In this document: positions 13,101 through 22,236 of the stretch, one piece after another | How the letters are laid out: every line of letters begins with the position of its first letter | Numbering within the stretch: the first letter of the stretch is position 1 | Assembly (NCBI GenBank): GCA_030386875.1 | Contig: CM059564.1 | Span: 66,073,936-66,137,935, forward strand | Reading direction: 5' to 3' | DNA from: Morinoia aosen | Lineage: Eukaryota > Arthropoda > Malacostraca > Amphipoda > Talitridae | DNA: 64,000 nt | Program-made: the position numbers and the translations under genes | The notes under the pieces: model-generated | Databases searched by the model: none | Seen by the model: only the letters and a program-made list of their open reading frames with translations | Told to the model about the DNA's origin: nothing

Positions 13101-13443
13101 AAGTCCTGTGATTAGGACTGAAGAGTCCAATAAAATAGATTCTCAAGCCAACATTCCTCGCCCTACTTCGTTATTTCTTCCTTCGTCAGCTTCAACTCAG
13201 AGTAACCCAAGTATTACCGACTCCTCAGTCTCTGCATTCAAGTCTCACCTCCAGCCCTGTAATACTGCGGGCCTTCCTTACAACAGCAGCAAAAATAAGA
13301 GCTTTGATAAGAAGACCAACAATGATCCATCAGCCAAGACGAGAGGGTTCTGCGCCCTCTCTCCTTGCCAGGCTGTTGCGCTGGCCGTGTCTGAGGCTGC
13401 AACTGTCGTGTCTTACGCAGCAGTTGCTAAAAAGAAGTCGTGA
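4190..13443 (+). CDS. BFR1 / proton-pump-interactor-like coiled-coil protein (935 aa, 5 coding exons)
   Basis: Exons are 4190-4348, 7677-7820, 9000-9312, 10071-10311 and 11493-13443. Phases match (0, 0, 1, 2), and the total of 2808 bases gives 935 residues. Residues 54-205 are coiled coil rich in K, E, Q and R. The block RAVVDNIGLLELQLRLHNY, then EEELMLREISKLRNSLPVLEEY, fits the pattern of the yeast Bfr1 / plant proton-pump-interactor family. Further family-like signs are the basic helix near residue 250, the segment VERDVYGSELAACNRLLQYC (from 289), a KKKKARNRAKK tract and PPDVIGHFLDLGIEVP (about 391). Family members bind mRNA-protein complexes or membranes; the role here is inferred. The last 500 residues are Ser/Thr-rich and probably disordered. 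ATG 4190 gives MAGK; an in-frame ATG lies at 4184. An exact TACTAAC branch site precedes exon 4. The family name is moderately sure, the exon chain very sure. Confidence 0.82.
4378..7490 (+). mobile_element. Decayed LTR retrotransposon in intron 1 of the BFR1-like gene
   Basis: Two related segments, about 4378-4835 and 7110-7490, share blocks in order: TCCCG..GCAAG, TTGGCGAGT, CTATGCATTGTCCT-like, GGTTGTAGGGG, GGAGACCACGA, CAGCTAGGCT and TTTTTGACCA. I read them as left and right LTRs. Between them are RNase H and integrase remnants in the same orientation as the host gene. The total of about 3.1 kb is short for such elements, and no gag, protease or reverse transcriptase core was recognised, so a large internal deletion is likely. 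The element is G+C-richer than the host intron. The LTRs differ strongly, so the insertion is old. Boundaries are approximate. Confidence 0.75.
5448..6520 (+). pseudogene. RNase H and integrase remnants of a Ty3/gypsy-like pol
   Basis: RNase H: from 5448, MIAVWTDTSSLGVGVAFVV leads into ESDNLQINVTELEVL. After a frame break, VDGRNRVRTKDTAEMLVKRR is read near 5670. Integrase: DCGPSRCAIW carries the first catalytic Asp (6192-6194), and LLLDNSMAFRSS carries the second (6315-6317). The third catalytic position, 36 codons later (D-35-E spacing), is Gly (6423-6425) within NRIVGRNHRTIKKI, where Glu is expected. In-frame stops and shifts occur throughout. The gene is dead. The superfamily assignment rests on these motifs only. 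Confidence 0.75.
8196..8640 (+). repeat. R1 repeat copy with a 79-bp tandem duplication
   Basis: R1 is a dispersed repeat seen several times in this window. Its marks are TATGGGAATTAGCGCTCCCAG, CCGAGCTGAAGGTTAGG, CGGTTCACTGCTGTCC, CATACTAAATGG and GGGAGGCTTAAACTAA. This diverged copy lies in intron 2 of the BFR1-like gene. Its end is duplicated in tandem: 8487-8565 and 8566-8640 both begin with TTAGGGAAGCCTAAACAATA and carry TTTCTGTTTCAAGTTAA. No coding capacity was seen. Confidence 0.65.
9519..9680 (+). repeat. R1 repeat, partial copy
   Basis: This copy starts at GGAATTAGCATTCCCG and includes GAGCTGAAAGTTAGG, a run of GTTGAAATAAAATAG, and a weak form of the GGTTCACTTCTTTCC block. It lies in intron 3 of the BFR1-like gene. 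It is truncated on its 3' side compared with the copies at 14.8 and 16.4 kb. Confidence 0.55.
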
Positions 13444-13659
13444 TGACGCACTTACTCTGCAAAGTTCACTCTGATCTCTTAGAGGTCGCAAATGTGTGAT
13501 TTTATCTTATGTATTCTCAAAGATGACATATTTTAAAATAGTTAGGATTTGTTGATATTGTCGCAAGTATATTTTAGGTTGTAAGTTGGATACAGGAGCA
13601 GCTTATGGGCATAAATGTCTAAAACAGAATAGTGCAGTGTGATGAGAGAGCTGCTTCAA

Positions 13660-13665
13660 AATAAA
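13660..13665 (+). terminator. Polyadenylation signal AATAAA of the BFR1-like gene
   Basis: AATAAA lies 217 bases after the TGA stop at 13441-13443, a normal 3' UTR length for an animal gene. It is the first canonical hexamer downstream of the stop. Real cleavage could also occur elsewhere. Confidence 0.5.
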
Positions 13666-13936
13666 GTGCTGAGCTGATGTTTCCACGAAATGGCAATAAG
13701 TAGATCTTTGTACTACGGCAGCAAAGTGCCGCAGCAACAGAGGGATATGGTGCTCTGTGGATACCGCCGTAAATAATTTTGATCCATCAATTTTCAAGTA
13801 TAATGAAAACAGGAATCGTTTCCATTCTACGTGTTGCACAGGGTTTTGAAAGGATGGTCGCTTGGCCTTCAGGAGTTGGTGCAAGGGCTGCTTACTCGTG
13901 CCGGTGTCTACTTACGTTGTTGGCATCATCTGCAGG

Positions 13937-14197
13937 CTAGGAGCTTGAGAGTTAGCCAGCCATTTTCAGTGTTGTGACCCCCTTCAACTCCACACAATTG
14001 GTTAGACTAGGCTGTTGGCTAGGAGCCTGGGAGTTTGCCAGCCATTTTCAGGGTTGTAACCCCCTTCAACTCCACACAATTGGTTAGACTAGGCTGTTGG
14101 CTAGAAGTCTGGGAGTTTGCCAACCATTTTCAGTGTTGTGACCCCCTTCAACTCCACACAATTGGTTAGACTAGACTGATTGGCTAGGAGCCTGTCA
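13937..14197. repeat. 82-bp tandem repeat, about 3.2 copies
   Basis: Units begin with CTAGGAGCCTGGGAGTTTGC at 13937, 14019, 14101 and 14184. Each full unit carries CAGCCATTTTCAG and CAACTCCACACAATTGG. The three full units differ at a few positions. They lie just downstream of the BFR1-like gene. Confidence 0.9.
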
Positions 14198-14574
14198 GTG
14201 ATGTCCTGAGCTGGCTTGAGCTGAGTCAACAGCTTGCTTTGTGTTCATGGTTTAAAAGTGTTTCTCTACACGCGTGCGACTGCCATTTCAGTTCTTGGTT
14301 TGTTCATTTGGACTGCCCCTCAGGGAGGCATAGGATAGACAATAGGTTACTAGCACCCCATGGAGGTAGGGACTGTTAGGTTACCTCAGCCATAGATAGA
14401 CCTTCTAGGACTTCTATATATCATGCCCTCTTTGCTACTTACAGTACTTAAACTTTTTAAGTATCTTTTCTGTCTTTTCTTCTTTTTATTGCTAATTTGC
14501 TGTTTCAATACGCACGAAGTCCTGTGTTGAGGCACCTTGAGCATTGATTTCCCTATCTCTCTCCTAAGTGTGAT
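14198..14574. other. Intergenic, no feature seen
   Basis: Moderately mixed composition between the 82-bp array and the first downstream R1 copy. A GCCCCTCAGGGAGGCATAGG stretch near 14317 resembles the start of some R1 copies but does not continue. No coding signal was seen. Confidence 0.4.
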
Positions 14575-15180
14575 ACAATTATTGTTTTTATGGGAATTAG
14601 CGCTCCTAGGAAGATATATGAAGTCCCGAGCTCAAGGTTAACCGGGCTTTCTGTTTGTTGAAAAAGCATTAAATTTTGTTTTGTTTCGGACCATTTTATC
14701 CGGTTCACTGTTGTCGTTTTTCCAACTCCTACAAATGTCTTCTACTACTGTTATCTTGTTTATCACCTCAGGGGGAGACAACTATTGTATTTATGGGAAT
14801 TAACTCTCGGGACGGAGAGAGGACCCGAGCTGAAGCTTAGGCTAGGGTGCTTTTTGTTGAAATAAAAATATATTGTTTAGCAATGGATCATCTTTTTCGA
14901 TGTACTTCAGCCCTTTTATCACAAATTGCTTTCTTCCTGAACTTTTATTTTCTTTTATAAATTTATTTTCAATTTTGTTGTTTCTATGTGCAGGGCGTGG
15001 AGCACACCTTGTGCCCCAGTAGGCGCAGAGAGTGGGGCACACCTTGTGTACAGATTCCCTGTTTCTTCCGTTCCATACTAAATGGATTCTGTCTCCTTTC
15101 TATCTTGGGAAAACTTTCGTTGTGGTTTGAAAGGCTTGAACTAACTTATATAATTTAATTAATAGAGCACACCTGGGTTT
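14575..15180 (+). repeat. Two R1 copies in tandem orientation
   Basis: The first copy (about 14575-14762) begins at ATTGTTTTTATGGGAATTAG and is cut short after the ACTGTTGTC block. The second (about 14764-15180) starts with CTCAGGGGGAGACAACTATT and runs to the TTGAACTAACTTATATAA end. The full order of R1 landmarks is therefore visible in the second copy. R1 ends in short A+T repeats (TAATC or ATA), which fits a retroposed element. Confidence 0.65.
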
Positions 15181-16369
15181 GATCCGCTATCATTACAGAT
15201 ACATAAAGGGCAACTTTGCTGCATCCCTTCTCTACTCATTTTTTTTTTTTGTTCACACTCGCAAAAGTTTTGCATAATTCGACGCACCTATTGTGTTCTA
15301 CTCACTACTTTCTTCATCCATGACACCTGAAGCAAGTTTTTGAGGATTTACCTCGCTTATAAATTGACATGACCAACTCTTTACTGATGCTTTGTTCCTA
15401 TAAATTGCGTTAAGAGTTATGTTTGTTGCTTAACTTTGTTGCTGACTTGCTTTGTTCTCATTTTATCAATTTTCAACTCTCTTTCTCAATCATTTCATAT
15501 TGCTCTTTTGATGGCCATCATTGTCTAAATTTCTACACCGAGATGCATTTAATATAAGGTTTTTAAATACGTCGGTTTTGTGAGGAATAGTAATACGGCA
15601 AGCATAGAAGCTTCAGAACCTTTGGTGTTCCGCTTACAAGCTTGTGGATCCCCTTAGCAAAGAATGAGCTTGCTGTGGAGAAAGGGATGAGGTGACTTCG
15701 CTTTAGGTTTGTCTCTTATGCTCATGTCAAGATTGTGTGAAGGTTTGTGTCTATATCCAGCGATGGAAACTTCAGCTATAGTTCATTTATCAGTTATCTC
15801 GAGCGTCAACATTGACTTCGTTTAGCTTGAGGTTCCAAGAATCGTCTTAGGCGGTGCAGGCGCCGCAGTTCAGGTGCAGCTGCTGCGATTTGAGCTTTCT
15901 AGTCAGCCTTCGTGGCCACAGCAGGTTTTTGATGTTTTTACTCTATATTAGTTGTTTGTTCCAATGGTGATTTTTATGTGAACTAGTTTAGTATGATTCA
16001 ATAATGCTGCAACGTATTTTATTTGATTCGTCTATGTTCCAGGACAGTATATTTGATGCTAGTTTAGCCATTTGATTTGACCGTCGATGTTACATTCGTT
16101 TTAAAAGCTTGTGAATGTGTTGTGTTCTTTGCTCGGGAAATTAGAATTTTAGTCAAATTGCATTCATGTTGTTCAGAGTTCATTGTTGATTTTGTTGTTT
16201 ATATCATTAAAGCTCTTGTTGTGTAATTTATTCTTTACTTGTTGTATCGTGTAGTTTGTTATTGTTTTACCTGCGTATTTCATTTTGATTTTAAGTATTT
16301 TCATGTTGATTTATTTGTTAGGATATACTATCTTTTCAAGAATTGATGAACTGGTCATAGATATTGGAG
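15181..16369. other. Intergenic, no gene seen
   Basis: A+T-rich on the whole, with a slightly G+C-richer stretch near 15590-15900. Frames on both strands are short and without motifs. I found no splice-bounded open segment worth calling. Confidence 0.4.
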
Positions 16370-16920
16370 AAAAGTGAGCCATGTGAGGGCCCGAGCTAAA
16401 GGTTAGGTAGGCTTCCTTTTTGTTGTAATAAAATAGGTTTTTGTTTTGTTACGGGCCATCTTTTTTCGGTTCACTACTGTCCTGTTTTTCAGCACCTCTG
16501 ACTTTCTTCTTCAACTTTTATCTTATTTCATGAACTTCTTTCCCATCTTACTGTTTCTATGCCCTTTCTGCATAGATTCCTCATTTTCTTATCTCCATAC
16601 TAAATGGTGCCTTCCTCCTTCCTCTCTTCGATACGCTCTATTTTTGCAGCGGTTAGGGAGGCTTAAACTAACTTATAATCTAATCTAATCTAATCTTTTT
16701 TCGGTTCACTGCTGTCCTGTTATTCAGCACCTACTACTTTCTTCTTCAACTTTTTTCTTGTTTCATGAACTTATTTCCTAGCTTACTGTTTCTGTGCACC
16801 TTGGGCATAGATTCCGCGTTCCCTCAACTCCATACTAAATGGTGCCTTCCTCTTTCCTCTCTTGGAACGTCTTTGTCGTGGTTAAGGGAGGCTAAAACTT
16901 TCTTATATAATAATAATAAT
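16370..16920 (+). repeat. Two R1 copies, the first ending in a (TAATC)n tail
   Basis: The first copy runs from GGGCCCGAGCTAAAGGTTAG to AACTTATAATCTAATCTAATC near 16695. The second begins immediately at TTTTTTCGGTTCACTGCTGT and ends in (ATA)n near 16915. The (TAATC)n and (ATA)n tails are typical of retroposed repeats, so R1 may be a SINE or the 3' end of a LINE. Confidence 0.65.
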
Positions 16921-18311
16921 GGAGAAAAGTGAGAGGGAGAAAAAGTTTTACTACGAGCTTTAAGTTTGTTTTTATTTATTTTGATATTGACGTTAAATTG
17001 TTTCACGGAAAGAGGAAGAGACGAAGAGAGTGGAACATTTAATATAAATTCTACTTTTCCTTGCTCCTTCTTTTGTTTGCTGTGGTGAAATCCTATGTTA
17101 GTCATGCAGTATTTTATGTAACTCTTTTGCATTCAGTCCCTTCCGTACAGTAGCCTCAATTTTCTAATCGTTTGTTTTATTATCACGTTAAGGTGATGTG
17201 CTCTCATTTTGGATAGTGTTAGCGGACTTCTCTGAACATTGACCCACGTCTGATAATAAAACCTGTTTTGCATACCAACCACGGTGACCTAGAGCTCCCC
17301 CAAAGGAGTCTTTCCCTGGTGTTGTGGCCTCATGTTTATTGGGCGCTATCCTTCAAACTCGCGTATGTGAAGGGATGTATGTAACTGGATAGCATTTCTT
17401 CATCTGTAGAATTTGAGGAATTGGCGCTATTCAGAGCCGAGTGATGTAGTGTTAACTGGGACCGTTTGTAGTACGCTTTGATCGTACATTTGTTCTCATG
17501 CACTCGCCATTCGACGTACATCTTAGAAATCTTCTGACCAGTGACTGTTTGCTTACTCAGGTTTCAGTTCTCAGATTATGACATATTTACGGTTCTAACT
17601 CGATAGAAATTGTGTTGAGATTATTATGGGACAGTAGGCTTTACTTACATATTGGATGCCCTGTCAGCTGTATTTGACTGAAAGATCTGTTCCGTATCCT
17701 AAGATATTGAGCAATACTCAGTACTCGTCCGATAATAAGATAACTGCATTGTATTGCATTTGTTATTGTTTGAACTTGTCAGGCAATTTTTTTGCGCTTA
17801 GTAGAAGGAAAATTGTATCTTCTAGCTGTTGCATATCTTCCATGGAACCATTAATATATGTCTATTCAACAACTATTTAACATACTCTTCAGCAGTTGAC
17901 TGTGATGAAACAGTATTAATTAATGAATTTAATATCATAAAGATCGATTTCTCAATTGTAGTATAAACGTACCTATTTACCTATTAACGATGGCGTCTTG
18001 AAGTTTGACAAAATGTGTTCAGTTTTAACCCTGAGATCTCGTGTCGCAGCTTCCTTTAAGTTAAAAAAAGGTTTTTCTTTTAGAGTTGAACTTTACCATA
18101 GAACTCAAAGTGCAATATTACGAACTGTGCAATTCTGTTTAGAAATGTTTTCACTTGGTGGAATTGTGTCCCTCTTCTTGTGGTGCGATGAAGAAAATTT
18201 GTAGATTGGACATTTGGGTGTCCGAAGCCGTACCGAACAATCAAATTCCTATGAGAGCATACAGTATTTAAATGATTCATATCTCTGCCTCAGTGCTCAA
18301 CTTGCCGTCCG
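16921..18311. other. Intergenic, no gene seen
   Basis: A+T-rich DNA. Open frames of 60-100 codons exist on both strands but show low-complexity translations and no conserved motif. I do not call any of them. Confidence 0.4.
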
Positions 18312-18835
18312 CACAGGGTCCAATCTCGCAGGATTTCTAAACCGCCCACCCCTCTCCTTCCACCTCCGAGCAACTACATAAAGTTGCCATTCGCACCAAT
18401 TATTGAACTATGTAGCACTACTGAGGTTTATTACCCTATCTGTTCGTTATGCAGTTATTATTAATCACCGCATTATAACAACTATAGGTACTTAGTAAGT
18501 GGATACTACAGCGGATTATCAAAGTTAACCTGTATTAAATCATTATAATAAGTTTTTACAACGACCGCTGGTGTTTGGCTATTCGACCCTCCATCTCGGC
18601 ACGCAAAAATAGGCATTTTAAAACTTTTTAAGTTAACCTTAAACTAACTGAACTTAGCCTAACCTAACCCAACCTTAACCTAACCTCTTAACCTAACTTA
18701 ACTTAACTTAATCTAACCTAAATTAATTTGACCTAACATTTCTGAAGCTGCTTGGAGGTGGTGCTGTAGCTGCTTAGAGGTGGAGGGAGAGGGCTGGGCG
18801 GTGTAGAAATCCTGCGAGATTGGACCCTGTGCTTC
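18312..18835. mobile_element. TIR element with a CCTAA-rich interior
   Basis: The left end has CACAGGGTCCAATCTCGCAG and continues through a CCCTCTCC..CCACCTC block. The right end is its reverse complement, finishing at CTGCGAGATTGGACCCTGTG. Arms are about 75 bases. The flanks CTTGCCGTCCG and CTTCCCGTCCT agree at 9 of 11 bases and may be a target duplication. Long TIRs with a 9-11-bp duplication would suit a Mutator-like element, but this is inference. The interior (about 18640-18730) is a run of degenerate CCTAA and CTTAA units. No transposase frame exists. Confidence 0.75.
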
Positions 18836-19319
18836 CCGTCCTTTGAAGGTGCTCACTGCTCTGTTGAAATGTTTTCATCTGTGGTCAAATCCTGTCTGAC
18901 TTTTCTTTATCTATATCACGACTTTGATGATGCGAGACTGATTCAATACAAGCGTCACATGTGATATTTCTGTGCAAATATTATCTGTAGCCAAGCTGTG
19001 AGGTTTTTGGTGCTCCTACCTGTGGGTTTTTGGTGCTGTGAGGTTTTGGCAGCTGAAACCCCCTACGGGGTTTGGCTGCTCAGTGCGTTCGAATGTACTG
19101 TGTTGTGTACAAATTTTAATGGGGAGACACTTGTAATTTTGAGTTGTAATTATGACCATGATGCTCATTTAATTTTGATGTTTCAAATAATAGTGATGTT
19201 CATCTTGTGTGATTATTTGGAAGAGTCTGATACGAATTAAATTGTGTGACCTTCGGTGCGATATAGTTTGAGTAACTGAAGCGCTAGCAAACCCATGTTA
19301 CTACTACTACTACTGGTGC
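18836..19319. other. Intergenic with short imperfect repeats
   Basis: A local repeat of GTGGGTTTTTGGTGCT-type units lies at 18998-19060, and a (TAC)n microsatellite near 19300. The 80-codon open frame at 18998 arises partly from that repeat, so I do not call it a gene. Confidence 0.4.
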
Positions 19320-19890
19320 TCATCCTCAGGGGGATACAACTATTGTATCTATGGGAATTAGCGCTCCCAGGGGGGAAGCATGTGAGGTCCCGAACTGAGA
19401 ACTTGGCAAGCCTTCTTTTTGTTGGGATAAAACTTTTTTTTTTGTTATGTTAACACTTTGACTGCGACGTGCGCCGCTAGTGGTACACGGAAGTAATTTT
19501 CATAATGCTGCTGACCAACCAGTAGTCGCAAATTCTATTTTAAAAAATACATAATCAAAGCTAAATGAAGGCACGATCCAGTTCATGTTTGATTTTTCAA
19601 AATAGTTTACTACAATTGGCTTTAAATTTGAGTATGGCATTGAATTTAATACTTAGTAATTGCAGTCAAAGTGTTGAGAACTATCTTTTTATCGGTTCAC
19701 TGCTGTCCTGTTTATCAACACCAACTACTTTTTTCATCAACTTTCATATTGTTTCATGAACTTCTTTCTTGCATGTTGCGCATAAATTCAGCGTTTTCTT
19801 ATCTCCATACTAAATGGTACTTTTCTCCTTCTTCTCTTTGGATCGTCTTTGTTGCGGATAGGGAGGCTTAAACTAGCATCTAATCTTTTG
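19320..19890 (+). repeat. R1 copy split by a TTAA-type MITE
   Basis: The 5' part, from CTCAGGGGGATACAACTATT to the T-rich TTTGTTATG, is followed by a foreign block (19454-19673). R1 then resumes at AACTATCTTTTTATCGGTTC and continues to GGGAGGCTTAAACTA. Comparison with the uninterrupted copy at 16.4 kb shows that the break falls inside the sequence before the CATCTTTTTTCGGTTCAC block. Confidence 0.75.
19454..19673. mobile_element. Short piggyBac-type (TTAA) MITE nested in R1
   Basis: The 220-bp element has 12-bp inverted ends, CACTTTGACTGC and GCAGTCAAAGTG. Its flanks are TTAA (19450-19453) and TTGA (19674-19677). A TTAA target and ends beginning with C are typical of piggyBac-type elements. 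It differs from the CCCTTTCGG family at 2.8 and 63.4 kb. There is no coding capacity. Confidence 0.7.
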
Positions 19891-19894
19891 GGGC

Positions 19895-20635
19895 CCTTAG
19901 TATTGATGGAAACCTGTGGCTTGGTGGTATGGAAGTGGGGTGATGATTTTGTTTATGGTCAACCCTAGAGACTTCGGTAGTCTCGAGCTCACGGTCCACA
20001 TCGTCTATCATCGGCGTGTGTTGATCTTAGGACTTAGCCATCACATGCCGCTCTCCTGATGCGCTGGGATAAATGATCAGCTTCACTATTAATGCGTTGT
20101 GAGATTAATTTCGGAAGTCGTATTAAATCGACTCAGAAGCGGCCACACCTACCTCACCCACAGCTACCTCATGAACAGTGAGGTAGAGGAGCCTCGCCTC
20201 ACAGTGCACCACTTACTCATCGACTGCGCCGTGCTGCGCAACACACGACTACAATGCTATGATGTCTCCTCGGACAATAGCTGGCCTCCTTCAGTAAGCA
20301 ACATACTTGGCCACAATGCGCGTGTAGATCAGCTGATTATCTTTCTCGAAAAAATAAATGCTTACGACGTGATCTGATACGGGGAACTATTCAAACTCCC
20401 AAAGTTACGACTCCTCACAAGCCTTAACCATTTACCATTAAAATTTACCCGTTAATTGTCTATCTTCTATGTTCAGTGCGACATGTCATAACGCGTGAGC
20501 CTCTTGTATCTTGCTGTTGTCTGCCTTAATCATAATATCTGAGATTTTCCCGGCCAGCGCCGGGGGGGTCCACATTGGCGTTACGCTGGCGACCTCGGTA
20601 GAAACGTTTCCGTAAAATTATTATTATTGAGATTA
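19895..20635 (+). mobile_element. 3' end of a non-LTR retrotransposon, with (ATT)n tail
   Basis: A coding remnant at 20099-20377 is followed by a 3' UTR-like region and an ATTATTATT tail near 20625-20635. The end of the UTR is G+C-rich, with a GCCAGCGCCGG palindrome near 20555. The element is 5'-truncated, as is usual for LINE copies. Confidence 0.7.
20099..20377 (+). pseudogene. LINE ORF2 C-terminal remnant (RNase H-adjacent tail)
   Basis: The frame reads SEVVLNRLRSGHTYLTHSYL, then LTVHHLLIDCAVLRNTRLQC. This matches the family pattern (RLRxGHTxLTHxYL ... LTVxHxLxxCxxxxxxR) at the C-terminus of I/Jockey-type LINE proteins. The zinc-binding Cys residues usually found between the two blocks are absent, suggesting a small internal deletion. 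It has no start of its own. Confidence 0.7.
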
Positions 20636-22236
20636 ATTAAAGACAGCAAACTGTGGGGACAGAATCAACTTGTCCGATTTTGTTTTCTGAGTAGACGTTC
20701 GTTTTCCCTTTCATGGAGGGTGCTGCTTCTTTGTTATTGCTCGACTTGAATTTTTAAACATTCCATATTATATGGCGCTTACGCTGCCGCTCTTGTCATG
20801 CCTTGTACTGCCGAGCAACAGATACAATTGTGATATTATTGCGCCGTGGCTGCGTGCCTCGCGTTCTCTGCACCAATGACTGCTCGGTCACTGTGTTGCT
20901 AGTGTAAGCGTTCGTCCCATGTGTGTCCAGGCCCTCCGGCGACAAATGTCACTAAACTATTGTGAACGTCTGAAGCAAGTCTATTTATTATAACGAGAAA
21001 TTCCAAACTACTGTTTTAATGATATTGACAATTTGTATGACTTCTTGCAATTATATTTCTAAAAAAGTAAGGTTTTTTATTAATCCTCAACCAAAAGGGT
21101 GCGTCCTGGCTGTTACCTGCTTACAGGTAATTCATTTAGTTGACTATGCACGGTGTGCCACAAAAGCCTAACTCTGATTTCAAGTGGTATTAACGCAGTA
21201 ATAGGAGCTTGTAATAAATGTATCTCTGATGTTACCTTTCTAGCAGTAGAAACTACAGGAAAACAATTTGTTAATTTCTGATTTAGTGCCATTTAAGAGC
21301 AGAGTTCGTTTTTTGAGGCCCGTCCTGTGCAAACCACGTTTACACTGGATCGGCTGGTTTACACCCAGATGTGTTATTTGGCATGGTGCGAACTTCACAG
21401 GCTTTACAATTTTCATCTAGAGAATATTGCAAGCAATTGCAGGGGTGAAAGCTACGTTCCTAGTATCTTCTGTACGTGGCCGAAATCTCAGACCTTTTGA
21501 ATGTACGAATTCCTTCGTTAATATTAAAAAGATAAATGTTACACGCCACTAATAAGCTCTTCACACGTTGCCTGTGAGACAAATTCATTTTATTTTACTG
21601 TAGAAACAGTTTGGATGAGAAAACGAATCTAATCATCGAGCAGACGTCAAACACGTCTCAGCGATGACATAACCTGCCGTACTGCTGATATTCACTAGTT
21701 GCCAGTGACAAACAAGCCTCTATCCCTATACTTCTATAATTTGCGACTGATCCGAACTCAAATACTTCTGAATGTTAAATCATCTGGCAAATAGAGTTAA
21801 TTATAGTTTTTGCTCACAAATTAGCTAATAATAACAACACATAAGATTATCAAGGGCCTGCATCAGCGCAAGTTCTCTAACGAAGTGATCCACGTGTGCT
21901 GGGAACTGTGGGGCTTACTTAGACCAGCACGCTAGTTATCTCTGTGCCTCTCGCTACAAATTGCACTTGGAGCACTCACAGCACCCCACATAGCTCTAGG
22001 TGTTCCGAAATACAAAAGGACAGGTGCTGTTGAACGTAACAGTTTCGTCATGCTGCAAAAGTTCAACATCTTGTGCAGCGGTTTAACTGAAAAAGACGTA
22101 CTTTCTTCTCACCGTGTTTTAGGTTCATTCGTAAGTAGGAACTGATGTCGTCGTCTTTAATGAATCAACAGAACCGTAATGAGCACTATCGAAATGGTAC
22201 GTTTGACAATGCCTATATGCTGCCCTCATGTGAATT
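20636..22236. other. Intergenic, no gene seen
   Basis: Mixed composition, no recognisable motif, and only short open frames. It presumably holds the 3' flank of the minus-strand gene that ends at 22237. No clear minus-strand polyadenylation signal was assigned. Confidence 0.4.

Noticed and set aside
18640..18730. A true interstitial telomere
   Set aside because: The CCTAA units are degenerate and lie inside a TIR element, so they moved with it and do not mark a chromosome fusion.
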